DNA of 64,000 nt from Cheilinus undulatus (Eukaryota; Chordata; Actinopteri; Labriformes; Labridae), in contig NC_054882.1 of the NCBI RefSeq assembly GCF_018320785.1, forward strand, positions 23,750,719 through 23,814,718. Reading direction: 5' to 3'. Below, piece by piece: positions 36,201 to 47,390 of this stretch; within the stretch, counting starts at the first letter, position 1, and the number at the start of each line of letters is the position of its first letter. Under the pieces are notes generated by a model. That model was not told the origin of the DNA and did no database searches. It saw nothing but the letters and a program-made list of their open reading frames with translations. The position numbers and the translations under genes were made by a program.

Positions 36201-39200
36201 TGTGGAAAACTGGCACATTATTTTAGCCCTACAGTAAGCTCAGAACTTGGCTCAACAAATAGAAAGGTAGATTACAGCCTACATGTAAAGTTGTTTTTCT
36301 ACAAACTTTTGTGACTTTTACTGCTAAATATTAAAATAACCACACAAAGGGCCACATCACAGGCTTTTTATCTCCCTTTCTCTCCATTATGAGCTAATCA
36401 GGCCGTGTCCGTAATGATCTGCGTGTTTAAGCATGCGCAGTTTGACATACCATGACACGATGATGACAGCCAAACTGGAACTGGAACTGGAACAACTCTT
36501 ACACTCTTTAGTGCCATGTGCTTCAGAACTATATAAAATCTCCATTATTTTAAATGATCAGTGGCATAAAAACACACAGAAACCTATTAACCTTCAGTTA
36601 TATTTAAATGATAAGAACAAGAGAACACCTGCTTTTACTTTTACTATAAAAATGACCCTAAATAAACAGAAATGATAAAAGATTTACTTACTGTCAATAA
36701 TCTTAACTGTGCTTTAAACCTGATATCTATTTTTTTAAATCAACATAATTATATCAATATGAACGATGCTGTCTTACCTTTTACTCTTTCGAAAATGAAT
36801 TGAAATATCTTTAGAATCTGACATATTATCCAGCCCTAGTGCAGACCCTTCCCTAAATAAAGAAGTCTACTAGCTTTTTTTACTTAATCTTATAACTAAT
36901 GTGTTGTTATTAGGGAACTGCCTGGGTCTATTTTAATCAGAGCAGAGGTTACAAAAATATACCTGTTTATTGTCATTAATGTTTAATTTTACTCTCTAGT
37001 AAGCTTGCCTGGTCCTCTATGTTTAAGTCTAATCACTAAACAGACTGATTTGTAAACTTATCATTTTTTCAAGCTCCAACAGGGATAAATCTCTTTTGAT
37101 GATCTGATTGCTATATTGTCTCACTGTGGGGTTGTACTCTAGGTGTGTACTGTGACATTTAGATTAAGATAAGTTTCAGGTCGGCCTCGCCTTCTGCAGT
37201 CATTAAAAGGACTTGGATCCAGTCCAAGAACAACTTGATTGAGACATCTCTGATGTTTACTCTTGTTGTGACACTGCTCAGATACAACAAGAAAGCGGTT
37301 TGCAACCAGTTTTGGCAACTGTCTGTTGTCAGGACACAACAGGCAGTTGGGAGGCTTGCCAGCTCTAAATGTCAGTAAAGTCTCATGAATAGTCGACACA
37401 CATGTCTGTAAGAAAATAGGTCTACTATGTTTGTTTGCTACAGGACAAATCTAATCACATCTGTTTATTACAGCAAACAAAATTATCTGACCTGAGACAA
37501 AGCTACATCACTGTTGTTGTAATTTGTTTGAAGAATGACTGACTTTGGTTGATATTATATTCTACAGCTGTATTTACACCAACCAGTCCGTTTCAGTTTG
37601 GTTCAGTACACGATTATCAGTTATTTCTCCTGCTATTTTGGCATCCTTCTGTTGGGGTACCTATCCGACCCTAAAGAGTGGAGCTAAAACCACTGCACTC
37701 TGTTGATTGATTGACAGAATCGTCACTTCCTGAGTGTTAGCGGTAATAATGGAGAAAAACAAAATGTGCTATATTCTGCACTGAGCTCACATTGTCATAA
37801 ATATGCTTTTAAACCAAACTATGACATTTTACTTCGCAAGCAAACATTACAGGGCACTGATTGGACTGAAATGTCAACTCAACTCATGAAGACAAGTTAA
37901 AGCCGTAGTGACGTCTTGTTTGTCAGCCGCTCTTAGAGCCAGCTTATTCATGTGAACGACAGCAGCATAAAAAGCAACATGGTACAAAATAAAGAGCTGT
38001 TCTGGAGTCAAAACAACAGCTTATTACTGAGATGAGGCAAGTTCCACATCTAAAGAAGCTGAAATTCCCATCATCATGAGCAAGGCTGGATGGACAGTGG
38101 CTGTGGAAACATCAGCAATAAACTGTACTGAACAAAACCAGACAGCTTGAATTGCAAATTATTTATTCAATCATGTTGTTGTACCAGATTTTTAAACTTT
38201 AATTCTGGTGAAAAGGCAAATGATGTCAAAACTTCGATATAAAAGCAACAAATAAAATCCTAGGCATCCAATAAGGTAATTTCCAAAACATGCAGGCAAA
38301 CTCCTGCACACCTTCTAAACTGGACAAATGCAATAGAAAGGTTTCAGTAAGCCGGTAAGGTATTTTTGCAGTTTAGAAAGTTACCTGTCTCTCTTTCAAC
38401 ACTGCAGCTATTGGTTAAAAATATGGCATATTTTAAGATTCTTTATTTAAACATCTGTACTTTTCTTTACCACTGACAATTAGAGTAACAGACCATTTTC
38501 TGAAAGAAAATGTCCCGACTCAGGTGCCACATCTGGTGTGAAAAAAATAAGCTTTGCATGTGGTCATTTCAATGTTTTTCATCAGCTTTTTGCTTATATT
38601 TATTATCCTGTACTACTGCCCTCTAGCATGATGGATGCCATGGGCTACTTTATCAACAACAATCAAATTAAACATCTCAAAATGTGAGTGATGATATTTG
38701 AGTGTGGTTATACAACATGTTGCTGATAAATGCCATCAAAAGAACAAAAACACAAGGGGTGCAGGCGGCCGAGTGGTTAAGGCGTGCACCCCATGTATGC
38801 GGACGGCCCAGGTTCGAATCCGGCCTGAGGCCCTTCACCGCATGTCTTTCCCCCGCTCTCATCCCTGTTTTCAACTCTATCCACTGTCCTCCTCTGTCAA
38901 ATAAAGGCACAAAAATGCCCAAAAAAAAAAAAAAAATTTCAAAGTCCAGAGGCAGGGTGGGATGGTCATTGGAAACTCTGGACTGTAGCGCTGTTAAATG
39001 TGGTATCAGAAAGGTATCAAAGTATCTGATGTGTGCTGCTGAACTCCTGGCCAGGTCATCCTAGTGAAAGAATTCTCCATCTCAGTAAGGTAAAGCTTAA
39101 ATTCAAAAATCTTATTTTGACCATCTTATATCAAATACACTAGTATGAGGAATGTATAATCTCACTTATGATTAAGTTTACTAATTTTTTGTAAAAAAAA

Positions 39201-42200
39201 AAAAAAAAAAAGCTTATTTTTTTGTCACAGTGACACACTTTAGGCATTTCTTAGAGGATAAGGTGTACTGTTTGGGTATTACTACTATTCTTGTTCCAAA
39301 TACTTTGCAGGAAGGATGTCTCAGCCTCGACTTCCCACTTTGTTTAAACATTAGAAAAGAATATGTCATTATGTCTGATAAAAGAAGACCTTTACATATG
39401 TTACACATTATATCTATTCTACTCTACAGTCTCCAAAGCTAGTCTCAGACAACATACAACACAACAATAAGAAGTATTTCTTCAGCTTACATTGTAGAAA
39501 GTCATTATGTTCAGAACTACGTCTGACTTTTTTTTTTTTTTACAGCGTTTACACAATTCAAACCAGTGCTACTCTGATAAAACCCTTTTAAGCAATGTTT
39601 CTTAATAATGTAGTCTGAATGATATTCATCCACTGGCCTCTTCTGTATTCTGTACTGTTAATAGGATCTGTGACACATGGAACACTGAACTTTTATCATA
39701 CTCTGCAAAACATAACCTATAATATGAATGTCATTTAAGATACAGAATGAGCTGGAGAGATACATTCAGTGAAGGACAAAAGACAATTTCAGTGTTAAAA
39801 CTGAACAAAGCAGAGCCTGCTCTGCAAGTAAAAACATGGAACGAAAGAGAAAAAAAGCAGTCACTTCTTAAAGTATTTTTCTATCCAAACTGAGAACCCG
39901 GTAGAGACGCAGAGGGAGGACCAGGGTGCCAAGGACGATGAAGAAGAAGCAAGAGGAGAGATGTGACGAGAAGTGTCACTTGAGAAAGGTGAAAAAAGTT
40001 TCTTAAGAAAGAGAAAACAAGAACAAAAGAGGCTTTTTAACAGATGGTCTGCTTTGGATTTTTGTTTCAAAAAGGCAAGTGAAGACTGAGAAGATGCAGG
40101 AATCTAAAATAAAGAGCCTGTGGTCTGATAAAAAAGACCACAGAACTCTCAGCCATGACGCTACGTGCCATCAGTGTTGTTCACCTGACAGTATCACATT
40201 GAGTGGTTGTTTATTTGCAGCAGCCAAAAGAAATACAGCCTGAATTGGGCTGAATGCAGAAAAAAATGTGAAGGGGCATTTGCCATTAACTAACTGTTAA
40301 AGAAAAGTTTGTGCTTTTATAAAAGACTAATAGAGAGAAAATTGGTGAATGAGAATTTTCCCATAACAGCTAACACAGATAAAACATCAGAGAGAGAACC
40401 TCACTCAGGTAGTTTCTCCATAAAGCACAAGAACATATTATTTTAAGATTTATGACTTCACATTTTTTACTGAATGACTGTGGGACATTATCGTGTAATG
40501 CCTTTAGTATTATTCAGCAAAATCAACACTTGACTGACTTCAGAATAAGAATGAATCAGTCCTTTGGCTGTTCATAACTTCACAGTTGTGTTAGATTTAG
40601 AATTGCTGTATTGTTTTTGAGAAAACCACCTTGCTGCTAGACCAAACTTGAGCACATGTGCACCAAGTGGACAATATTCAAAGATAATAAAGATGTTTCA
40701 AAGAAGAGATGGCATTACAAATGCTGCAAAAGTTGGTTCAGTTAATACCTCACTTGAAGGTCAAATAAGGTAAGCGACGTCAGATTTCTCAACTTCAATC
40801 AGAATAAATCTTTATAAAATTTTGGGAATGTTAATTTACTTTGCCCATTAAAAGCTTTGCCAAAAATGGTGGCAAATTTTGTTTTTCTGTCTGCACCACA
40901 TCATACCAAGGAAGTTAAGAGCTCAGTGGCATTTCAAAAGTACCCTTATTTAATATTTTTACAAAGTCCATCTTTGTTCTAACCTGAAAAAAAAATCAAA
41001 CAGCGTGTCAAATTTATCTTTCAAGGACAAGATGACACGTGCTCAAATTACAATGTAGCAGACCCATTGAGTGAATGTGATGAAAATTCAAAAGCAATAC
41101 ATCTAAGTAAATCAGGGCAACAGCTTTGCCGTCTCTTTGTGTTCAAAGACAGATGAGCAATGTGTCTCTTAAAACAGAATTTAAACAAATTCTGGTTTTC
41201 ATTCCAAATACAAATACCTAACAATTTCACACATTAGCTCTCCTCTCTTTGACTTAAAGAGAACTAATTAGTGTAATCAGCTCATGTGATACTAAACTAC
41301 GCTTTTTTTGACACCTGCACTCGTGGTTTTTGTTGGAATTAGATCAAAGTACGCTTTTGACGTTTTAAGAGAAAATATCAGATTACTGTGCTGGTTACAG
41401 CAAAGTAAAAAACTCAAGTAGAGCACAAATAACAGAATTTTGTATCTTTTTCTGGACTCACTTAGACTGAACAGAGGACAAAGAGACACTGCACTACTCT
41501 GCTGTATTTTCCTTTTTTTGTGTTATTTTCCTGCAGCATTTAGAGTCCATTTCCCTATGCAACAAGAATTTCTCCTTATTTTATGTTGTTAAACACTGAT
41601 AATATGCATGACATTGATTAGTATTCAAAGGTTGCATATTTAAAACACACATGCATTCTCCAAGTCAATCACACATGGGGTCAACGACAAGCTGGAATAC
41701 TTACTGTGTCATCACTTCGGTATGGGTTGAGTTTGTTGTACACCGCTTCAATAACACTTCGTCTAAATGGTTTAAAAAAAAAAAAAAAAAAAAAAAGGAC
41801 ATAAGTACTCCATGTTAGTGTTTATTTCAACTGGAAACATCATGGTTAAAGACATCAAAGGATTCAATCATCTGTCAGAAAGGAAAGCTTTTTAATTTTG
41901 GTTTGTCGTCTTTCTTACTTGCTTGCGAGCTCTCCTCCAGGAGGGAGGTTAGGGATGCTCTCAGATGCTAACGTCCTCATGACATGGACCAAATCCGGTA
42001 CTCCTTCATCCCCCTGCTTTTTGATTATCTCTGTTGGGAAACAAAAGTGTATACAGTTGAATCACTTCTAGAGACTGGACAGGAGTGGCTTAACAAAGTA
42101 ACAAATTTATACGTACAATATCATTTTTCTCCGGAAGTAAAAGGAGGATTGTTTATTGTTATACTGAGGCAATAGCAAAACTATTACTCATACTGCTCTG

Positions 42201-45200
42201 AAGTACTGTTAAAATTTTAATGATTTAATAGAAAGACAATCCATTGGTGCAAACAAAAAGTTACTTCTTAGTTTTATGATATCTTAAACGTGTTTTCTTC
42301 AGACATAAAATGCAGAGCATTGTAAGTCTATCCCTTTTAAAAGAGTAATACCTAATTTCTCATTCAAATGTCTTGTAGAAGTTCATTGTCATTCAGAAAT
42401 CTAAGAATAAATGGTCTCATTGAGACCGTTAAACTTTATAAATATTAATCTGCCAGGCACAGATGGTTTAATTGTTTAAGGCACGCCCCAGGTACACAGG
42501 TGGCCCAGGTTCAAATCTGGCCTGTAGCCCTTCCCCGCATGTCTGTCCCCCACTCTTTCATCCTTGTTTCCGATTCCATCCACTGTCCTCCTCTATCAAT
42601 AAAAGGCACAAAAAGCCCAAAACAAATCTTAAAAAAGAAAAAATAAATACATTTGCAATTATAACTTCATACATGAAAAGACCTGCAATGCCTTTAGGCC
42701 CTGATAGAGAGATAAAATGTTCTGTTGGTGTAACATTGAGAGTAGTTAATATTTTTTTTTAAACCTACGTCCAACTACTGGACCTTTCGTAGAAAAATAT
42801 TAACCAGAAAACAGTTTTACAGGTGAGTACTTTCTCCTGGTTGTTGAGTCAGCACTTGTTAAATTACTAGTAAAGTCAAAAATGCTATGTTATGGTTCAT
42901 TTTTTTCAAAAATCTTGTAAAAAGCCAGTACCAAAATATTATTTACGATGGATGATTCAAAGAAGTTTCTTGTAAAAAAAAAAAAAAATCATACTGCTGA
43001 TTGTGCATTTCAAACTTTGGACCCTTAAGCTTACCTAATCAAATTTCAAAAACAATACAGCCCACCAAACAGTGAGAGCCAGTGTTCAACAGTGTAGGGG
43101 ATTGTATTCTTTCACCTTTGCCTTTAGCTTAAAGCATTTTATAGAAAATCTTTACACATTGGACATGTGCCAACAAAGTTGTTATGAAGTCCTCTTACCA
43201 TACAAACTGAATGTTAACTCTTCAAGTTTGTTTTTCATGCTTAATACTTCCAAGTTGACGAGAACAACCTGAATAGAAACATTAAGCTGCTGATAGAGTC
43301 CTGTAAATCAGTGGTTATACATCTATATTAGGGCTAAAACCTGAAGAGGTACTGGTGATTGATTTGAGTATGTATCAAATACATGAGAACATGGACATTA
43401 TATTACATCAGATCATACAAGTATTAGGGATGAAAACTATTGGATTTTTGCCGGTCTCTGCTGATATTTAAAAAATAATTTTAGCCGATAACAATATTGA
43501 TACTGATATTTAAATGTAGTCCAGACCAAAACTTTAGCCCTTAAAACACACAATTTAAAGTTTCAGGATGAACAAATTAACAAATTTCAGTCCTTAAAAC
43601 AGACTTTGAAGTGTGGAATGACGATAAATAAAGAAAAGACTTCAGTTGATGCTGGTCCGTTGGTCCAGCCTAATGCACCACTAAATTGTTTGTACAGCCA
43701 ATATTTCTTGCTGAATTAGACACATTTTTTTTATCAGCAGAATGTAGGTTGTAAATACATGTAATATCTGCCTAACCTTGCAAAGCAGATGGATATGCCC
43801 ATTTCCTTGTTTTTCACTGGCGAATCCATCTTGCAAAGCTCCCATCTGAACTGTTTGGGCCCGGTTAGAAAGTGACAGGACCAATCAGCGACGAGGGGTA
43901 GTACTTTCAGGCGCGGCAGAGTCGTGACGTAAACAAGCAGCAGCAAGAGGCCGGTGAAATTATGGCAGAAGAGCTTAGCATAAATGCTGCTAAAGCGCCA
44001 GTTTTATCAGAACTTGACGACATTTCTTTGTTAAAAGAAGAACAAAGAACAGCACTGAGTTGTTTTCTTTTCAAAAACGACAAAAGTCGAGTACTTACAT
44101 GTCTATAGTCACCATGTTCCACGTTATTCCTTGGTAACTGTGCACGCGCAGCTCGATAGCGACTATGTCATGTTTTGTTGCTGATTGGCCCGTAGAGGTG
44201 TGAAAGACAGAACGTTCATCCAATCACACCCTGAGTTTTTTTTTCAAAGGCTCTGCCTTTTCCCAAACGTTTCTTATTGAAGCTTTCATGTCAGGTTAAT
44301 ATCTGCCGATACCAGTAATTAACTTTTGAAGCTAGTATCTGCCAGTATTGATATCACACTGATAATACGGTGCATCCCTAACAAGTATCAAAGTAGAATA
44401 CCTTATTTTTAAGGGTGAATCATAGGCAAAACACTACAATCAAATATGGAATGTACAATAAGATGCAGTCCATTTTAGACAGTCTCCTAGAGGATAAAAG
44501 TTTTTCCATATGATGACTTCCATTGTGTGCAGCAAAGTCCAACACATGCAGTTTTTGTACAGCTATGTGGCGCTTTCTAAGACCATCTGTTTTCACCATT
44601 TGGAGCATGCAATCCCCGCAAAATCCATGGCGAGGTAATCGAGCTCTCAGCAGTTGTGAGGTATGGACCTACAAGTAACCACATTCCACTTGTTATTATT
44701 GTCTTTAATTGATGAGTTTTTTTTAAGTCAGACCAACACTTCACAAGATTTGTTTACTTATTTAAATGCAGGCTTATGACCTAATGAGGGAGAAAAGCTG
44801 TGGTGCCAGCAGCCTGGTTACTGGTCAGCAGGCGGCTGCTTGAAATACACAATGAATGGAAGTGAGTTTTCACTAGTGTCAGGTCGGGTGCAATGGGTGA
44901 TGGTGGCGGCTCAACTTGCCGGAATACATACTGGTAGCTCTGATATTTAGGACACAGCCAAATCATATGTACTGAAAGTGCTTAAAATGTGTCTTTTACA
45001 CAAGTTTTACAGAAATTGTTTCCTAACAGCCTTTGGCGTTTCCCCTCTTTATTCCTTTGTGGCATTTGCAAACTTTGTTATCACATCATTGTAGATGTGA
45101 ATAAGCTCACCCCCATTTCCTTGACTTTTGTGGATAAAAAATACAAAATAAACAAGGCAAACATTGTATTGGGGAAAACATCATATACACAAATGAAAAG

Positions 45201-46328
45201 AGATAACCATCAAAATATCCAACTTTTACTGGTGGTCTCATCAAAAAATATAATCTTCTCTACCCTACCTTCTACTCTGGACTCCAGGTATTTATCAAGC
45301 TCAGCTTCCCGTTTCACTGCTTCTGGGGACACTTTTGGAGCTCCAGGAAAGCAGATCAACACAACACTCATATTGTCCCGGCTTCCCTGTGGGGCAAATA
45401 CACAGCAAACACAGAGGTCATGCACATACAAAAAAGCATGAAAAAAAGGTATGTTTCAAAAATAAATGTAAATTTTTCAGGCATTACATACCTTGTACAA
45501 GCAGGTGTCAACAATTTCGTTGCTGACTCTTTCAAGATCATCTGTCACCTCTAGCCTTGACCTTACAAAGTCACACAGTTCTTCATTGGCCATAACATCC
45601 CAGATGCCATCACATGCTAGAATAATGAATTCATCTTCCCCCTCACATCTTTCTATTGCATAAACTTCAGGCTCAGGAGATACAAGCTGCTCCGTTGGGC
45701 CTTTTCCATGCACACACTTGTAGTCGAAGTCTCCCAAAGCTCGAGACACAGCTAGGGATCCGTTAACTCGCTGGATCATGACAGAGCCACCAGCATTCTG
45801 GATCCTCTCCTTCTCCAGAGGGTTGCTGGGTTTGTGATCCTGTGTAAAGAAATGAACAGCTCCGCCACGGCTAAGAAGTCCCCGTGAGTCTCCACAGTTG
45901 ATAAAGTAGATATGACTCGGAGAAATCATCACTCCCACTGCAGTAGAGCCACTGCGGTCCACGCCATGCTTCTTCTCTGAGATGGTTCGCATGTGTTCGT
46001 CAATTTGCAGGAATCCTGTGCGGATCCCATTCTTCACACTTTCCACAGACTGGTCCTCCTGTAAAGCACTCTGGAAGTCTGAGTTGCTGGTGATGTGCTC
46101 CAGCAGGTGCTCACAGCAGTACTTGGCTACCTGAGAGCCAGCATGCCCATCATAAACAGCAAAGAATGACCAGGGGTCGAGACCATGAGGCAGGCCGATT
46201 ACTGCTGTGTGTGCATCTTCCATCTCTACCCGCCAACCCTGCATGCTACTCAGGCCATACCTCAGGTTGTTCCCCTCACCACGGGAATTATACTTTTCCA
46301 TCTTTGGTTTGTCCAGAAATGCACCCAT
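26858..46328 (-). CDS. ppm1a: PPM1A, metal-dependent protein phosphatase 1A (PP2C alpha), five coding exons
   Basis: Seen: coding exons on the minus strand at 46328-45492, 45386-45269, 42030-41919, 41762-41705 and 26887-26858, all with AG/GT borders and matching phases. Together they give 1155 bp, a 384-residue protein plus stop (human PPM1A is 382). Metal and phosphate ligands of PP2C are present: R33, E37/D38, D60-G-H62, D240 in LACDG and D283 in GSRDN. The protein starts MGAF, so Gly2 fits the known N-myristoylation. After the catalytic domain comes the PP2C C-terminal helical part ([23 protein letters not shown]) and the terminus STDDMW. Known role of the family: Mn/Mg-dependent Ser/Thr phosphatase that switches off SMAD2/3, p38/JNK and AMPK signalling in cytosol and nucleus. 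The near match to PPM1A through both ends favours it over PPM1B; PPM1B ends differently. Start chosen because ATG 46328 lies 17 bp after a splice acceptor and opens the conserved N-terminus. Confidence 0.96.
27082..27404. mobile_element. Mariner/Tc1-type MITE next to the last PPM1A exon
   Basis: Left end cagtactgtgcagaagtttt, right end aaaacttctgcacagtcctg, flanked by TA on both sides (27080-27081 and 27405-27406). The inner part is GC-richer and does not code. It lies about 195 bp upstream of the exon 6 acceptor of PPM1A (inner side of the intron). Confidence 0.8.
27407..28580. other. Intron of PPM1A, no gene
   Basis: Around 27815-28150 the text (ttgggtattggtgctaaac... gtacctttcctttggcg ... 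tttcgatacgcctccct) looks like an old DNA-transposon copy, ends not resolved. Nothing else recognised. Confidence 0.35.
28589..28917. mobile_element. Inverted-repeat MITE
   Basis: Left end tgtagcgccacattatgtaa, right end ttacataatgtggcactaca, continuing as an inverted repeat of about 26 bp with two mismatches. The inside carries several ccctaaccctaacc-like runs but no ORF. No target duplication that I can fix. Confidence 0.75.
29564..31969. mobile_element. hAT-type element (outer), split by an insertion
   Basis: Begins tagtgttgtac and ends gtacgacacta, flanked by GCTAGGGG on both sides (29556-29563 and 31970-31977), a perfect 8-bp duplication. The body carries repeated gagaccaagac-type words (29590-29690, 30040-30140). 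Nearly all of the rest is the inner element. Confidence 0.85.
30161..31958 (+). mobile_element. hAT-type element (inner) with BED zinc-finger fragment
   Basis: Begins tagggctgggcaatatct and ends catatcgcccagcccta. Flanks are ctatgaca (30153-30160) and gtacgaca (31959-31966), 6 of 8 matching. At 30470-30720 it encodes [17 protein letters not shown], then [14 protein letters not shown] and, after a frameshift, [16 protein letters not shown], the pattern of a BED zinc finger of hAT transposases. No catalytic domain is left. A (CT)n(AT)n run lies at 30190-30232. Confidence 0.8.
31978..33680. other. PPM1A intron, no gene
   Basis: AT-rich. The first part (ggtacaccgattaatgacc...) resembles an old repeat but its ends are not clear. 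Confidence 0.4.
33680..34273 (+). mobile_element. Tc1/mariner-type relic, DD34E end of transposase
   Basis: Around 33990-34080 it reads [20 protein letters not shown], then [10 protein letters not shown], the third-acid region of Tc1 transposases. Upstream are fragments around [13 protein letters not shown]-like text with a stop. The left end starts with text around cttttcacattattatgcaa. Confidence 0.75.
34282..36090 (+). mobile_element. Non-autonomous hAT element with perfect 8-bp target duplication
   Basis: Begins cagggctgtacgtgaac and ends gcactgtacagccctg, flanked by CTTTAGAG on each side (34274-34281 and 36091-36098). A T-run at 34726-34744 and different sequence around 34740-35560 suggest a further insertion inside. 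No transposase seen. The inverted, truncated relative is at 11290-11967. Confidence 0.88.
36099..37560. other. PPM1A intron, repeat debris
   Basis: 36110-36842 carries tatctgctgataccaagtat and ends catattatccagccctagtg, both recalling hAT ends, but the borders are unclear. No gene recognised. Confidence 0.35.
37566..38147. mobile_element. Probable DNA transposon copy (non-autonomous)
   Basis: Left end agctgtatttacaccaacc with gtttggttcagtaca, right end ctgtactgaacaaaaccag then acagctt, an imperfect inverted repeat. No ORF, no clear duplication. Confidence 0.5.
38755..38936 (+). mobile_element. tRNA-derived SINE, well preserved
   Basis: The tRNA-like head has an A box ggccgagtggttaagg (38766-38781) and a B box ggttcgaatcc (38811-38821). 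The body follows (cgcatgtctttcccccgctc, atccactgtcctcctctgtc) and the 3' end aataaaggcacaaaaatgcc with an A tail (38919-38935). The head resembles a Leu/Ser-type tRNA with a long variable arm. Confidence 0.9.
41705..41762 (-). CDS. ppm1a: PPM1A exon 5
   Basis: 58 bp between acceptor aaaccatttag and a strong GTAAGT donor. It encodes [21 protein letters not shown] run of about 28 A (T on the coding strand) lies just upstream of the acceptor at 41770-41797 and makes an unusually pure polypyrimidine tract. If the transcript read through the donor it would stop soon after, so an alternative short C-terminus is possible, but the distal exon completes the conserved end. Confidence 0.92.
41919..42030 (-). 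CDS. ppm1a: PPM1A exon 4
   Basis: 112 bp between acceptor cccaacag and donor GTAAGA. It encodes [10 protein letters not shown] to GGELAS plus two bases of a Lys codon. It shows one residue more than I recall for the human protein in the KQGDEG stretch. Confidence 0.94.
42455..42650 (+). mobile_element. tRNA-derived SINE, older copy
   Basis: Same layout as 38755-38936: aaggcacgccccaggtac, ggcccaggttcaaatctggc (B box changed), cccgcatgtctgtcccccac, ccactgtcctcctctatcaa, taaaaggcacaaaaagccc. The A box is degraded. Confidence 0.85.
43425..44380. mobile_element. hAT-type element (outer) with perfect 8-bp duplication
   Basis: Begins tagggatgaaaactattgg and ends atacggtgcatcccta, flanked by ACAAGTAT on both sides (43417-43424 and 44381-44388). 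The body has tatcggcagata-type words. It is the same family as 55512-55907 and is split by the element at 43773-44298. Confidence 0.85.
43773..44298. mobile_element. Non-autonomous transposon with 9-bp target duplication, nested
   Basis: Begins taaccttgcaaagcagatgg and ends gaagctttcatgtcaggtta, flanked by ATATCTGCC on both sides (43764-43772 and 44299-44307). It lies inside the hAT element above. Short 8-9 bp terminal repeats only (taacctt / caggtta). No real ORF. Confidence 0.82.
45269..45386 (-). CDS. ppm1a: PPM1A exon 3
   Basis: 118 bp between acceptor tttgccccacag and donor GTAGGG. It encodes GSRDNMSVV to SRVE plus one base (residues 280-318), with the last catalytic metal ligand Asp283 and the start of the C-terminal helical region. 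Phase 0 in, phase 1 out, which joins exactly to the next exon to give VEEIIKK. Confidence 0.94.
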
Positions 46329-46345
46329 TGTGTCCCTTGTAAGAT
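45492..46345 (-). CDS. ppm1a: PPM1A exon 2, main catalytic exon
   Basis: The acceptor (gtgttacag) ends at 46346. Seventeen bases of 5' UTR follow, then ATG at 46328 and 279 codons to an AAG/GTATGT donor at 45492. This single exon carries almost the whole PP2C catalytic domain, residues 1-279, including the ED, DGH and LACDG motifs. The large first coding exon is the arrangement I remember for vertebrate PPM1A. Confidence 0.95.
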
Positions 46346-47178
46346 CTGTAACACAAATTTAAAAAATACATATAACTACAGTTGATGACAAACATTGTTT
46401 GGTAATGCAGCCCAAGCACCAAGAACTCAGTGACAGTGGTAACTTTTCTATGTTACTTAAAGAGATAGTCCATGGTCTTTCCATTTGTGGCAGAAGATTA
46501 GCATCTTGGTGTTGAGTTCAGACGCCATGCTCTCATCTAAAAATAGTAGAAGTGTGTACACATTTTTGCTACATATTAGGAACAGCGCTGGTGTGGATCA
46601 GATTGAAACGCCCTTAGACCATTGCCTGGTCAAAATCCTCGATTAATGTAATGATGTGAATGTGAAATTCGGCTAATTGTGTGATCAGTACTGTACTGTC
46701 AAGCATCTCCCTGAACTTTGCACAACACCTCAACGTAAAAACTAGTCAGTATTTTAGTTAAAGCTATCGTAACATGCCTGTAAAGCTAACGCTAGCTAAC
46801 AGACATGCCAGTTACTCGACAACCACCACTAAACAATTCCACAAGATCTGTCAAATTAAAGACCCGCGCTAACGCTGTGATGGGCTATTTACATCATAAT
46901 TATGATATGTAAAAATGGATTAATTGTTGGACTCATGCCAATAGTTAGCTTCGTAGCTTGTTCAGACCATAACCCAAATAAACAAACACCCTTGCCTAGT
47001 TGTGGGCCTTGACCCTTGTCCTCACAGCTAACTTTGACAGGCCTGCCTCCACCAGCTAACGTTATGTAGAGCCCTCGGCCTTGCTAAGCTAATCGCTAAT
47101 GCTAACATAGCAATGGGAGCTAACTGCCCAACGGTTCTCAACAGTCGAGCGCTGAAGAGTAAACAATTTATAACTCAC

Positions 47179-47345
47179 CAAATATCCAAAATACAGGATG
47201 ACAGCGACGGAAGCTGCGACAGTGACAAAGACTGCCCGGCCGCGGTTCACACCAGAGAGGTACACCGACGAAACTAAGAGGGACTGCAGCGGTTGAGGTG
47301 GGTTAGCCAGCCAGTTAGCTAGCAGTGAGCAGTCGTCACTCAAGA
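47179..47345 (-). promoter_or_regulatory. ppm1a: PPM1A non-coding first exon and promoter area
   Basis: A good donor (TTTG/GTGAGT) sits at 47179-47178, 833 bp before the acceptor of the ATG exon. The sequence upstream is CpG-containing and followed by a TATA-like TTTATATG (minus strand) around 47352-47360. I infer a 5' UTR exon from about 47330 to 47179 and a promoter just beyond. A reading frame through this exon has only a TTG at its start and is not credible as protein. Confidence 0.6.
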
Positions 47346-47390
47346 CTCAGTGCATATAAAATGTCTAAGTGCGAAGGTCCCTCTTTGCGT

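Noticed and set aside
38757-38830. Possible functional tRNA gene
   Set aside because: Box A and box B are good, but the acceptor stem does not close properly and a SINE body with A tail follows; other copies exist in the window.
38702-39064. ORF of 120 codons
   Set aside because: It is read through the SINE and its A tail.
44989-45441. Plus-strand ORF of 150 codons
   Set aside because: It overlaps PPM1A exon 3 in antisense and intron sequence.
47089-47343. Minus-strand ORF with a hydrophobic segment over the first PPM1A exon
   Set aside because: It has a TTG, not ATG, at its start with an in-frame stop just upstream, and after splicing it would be out of frame with PPM1A.
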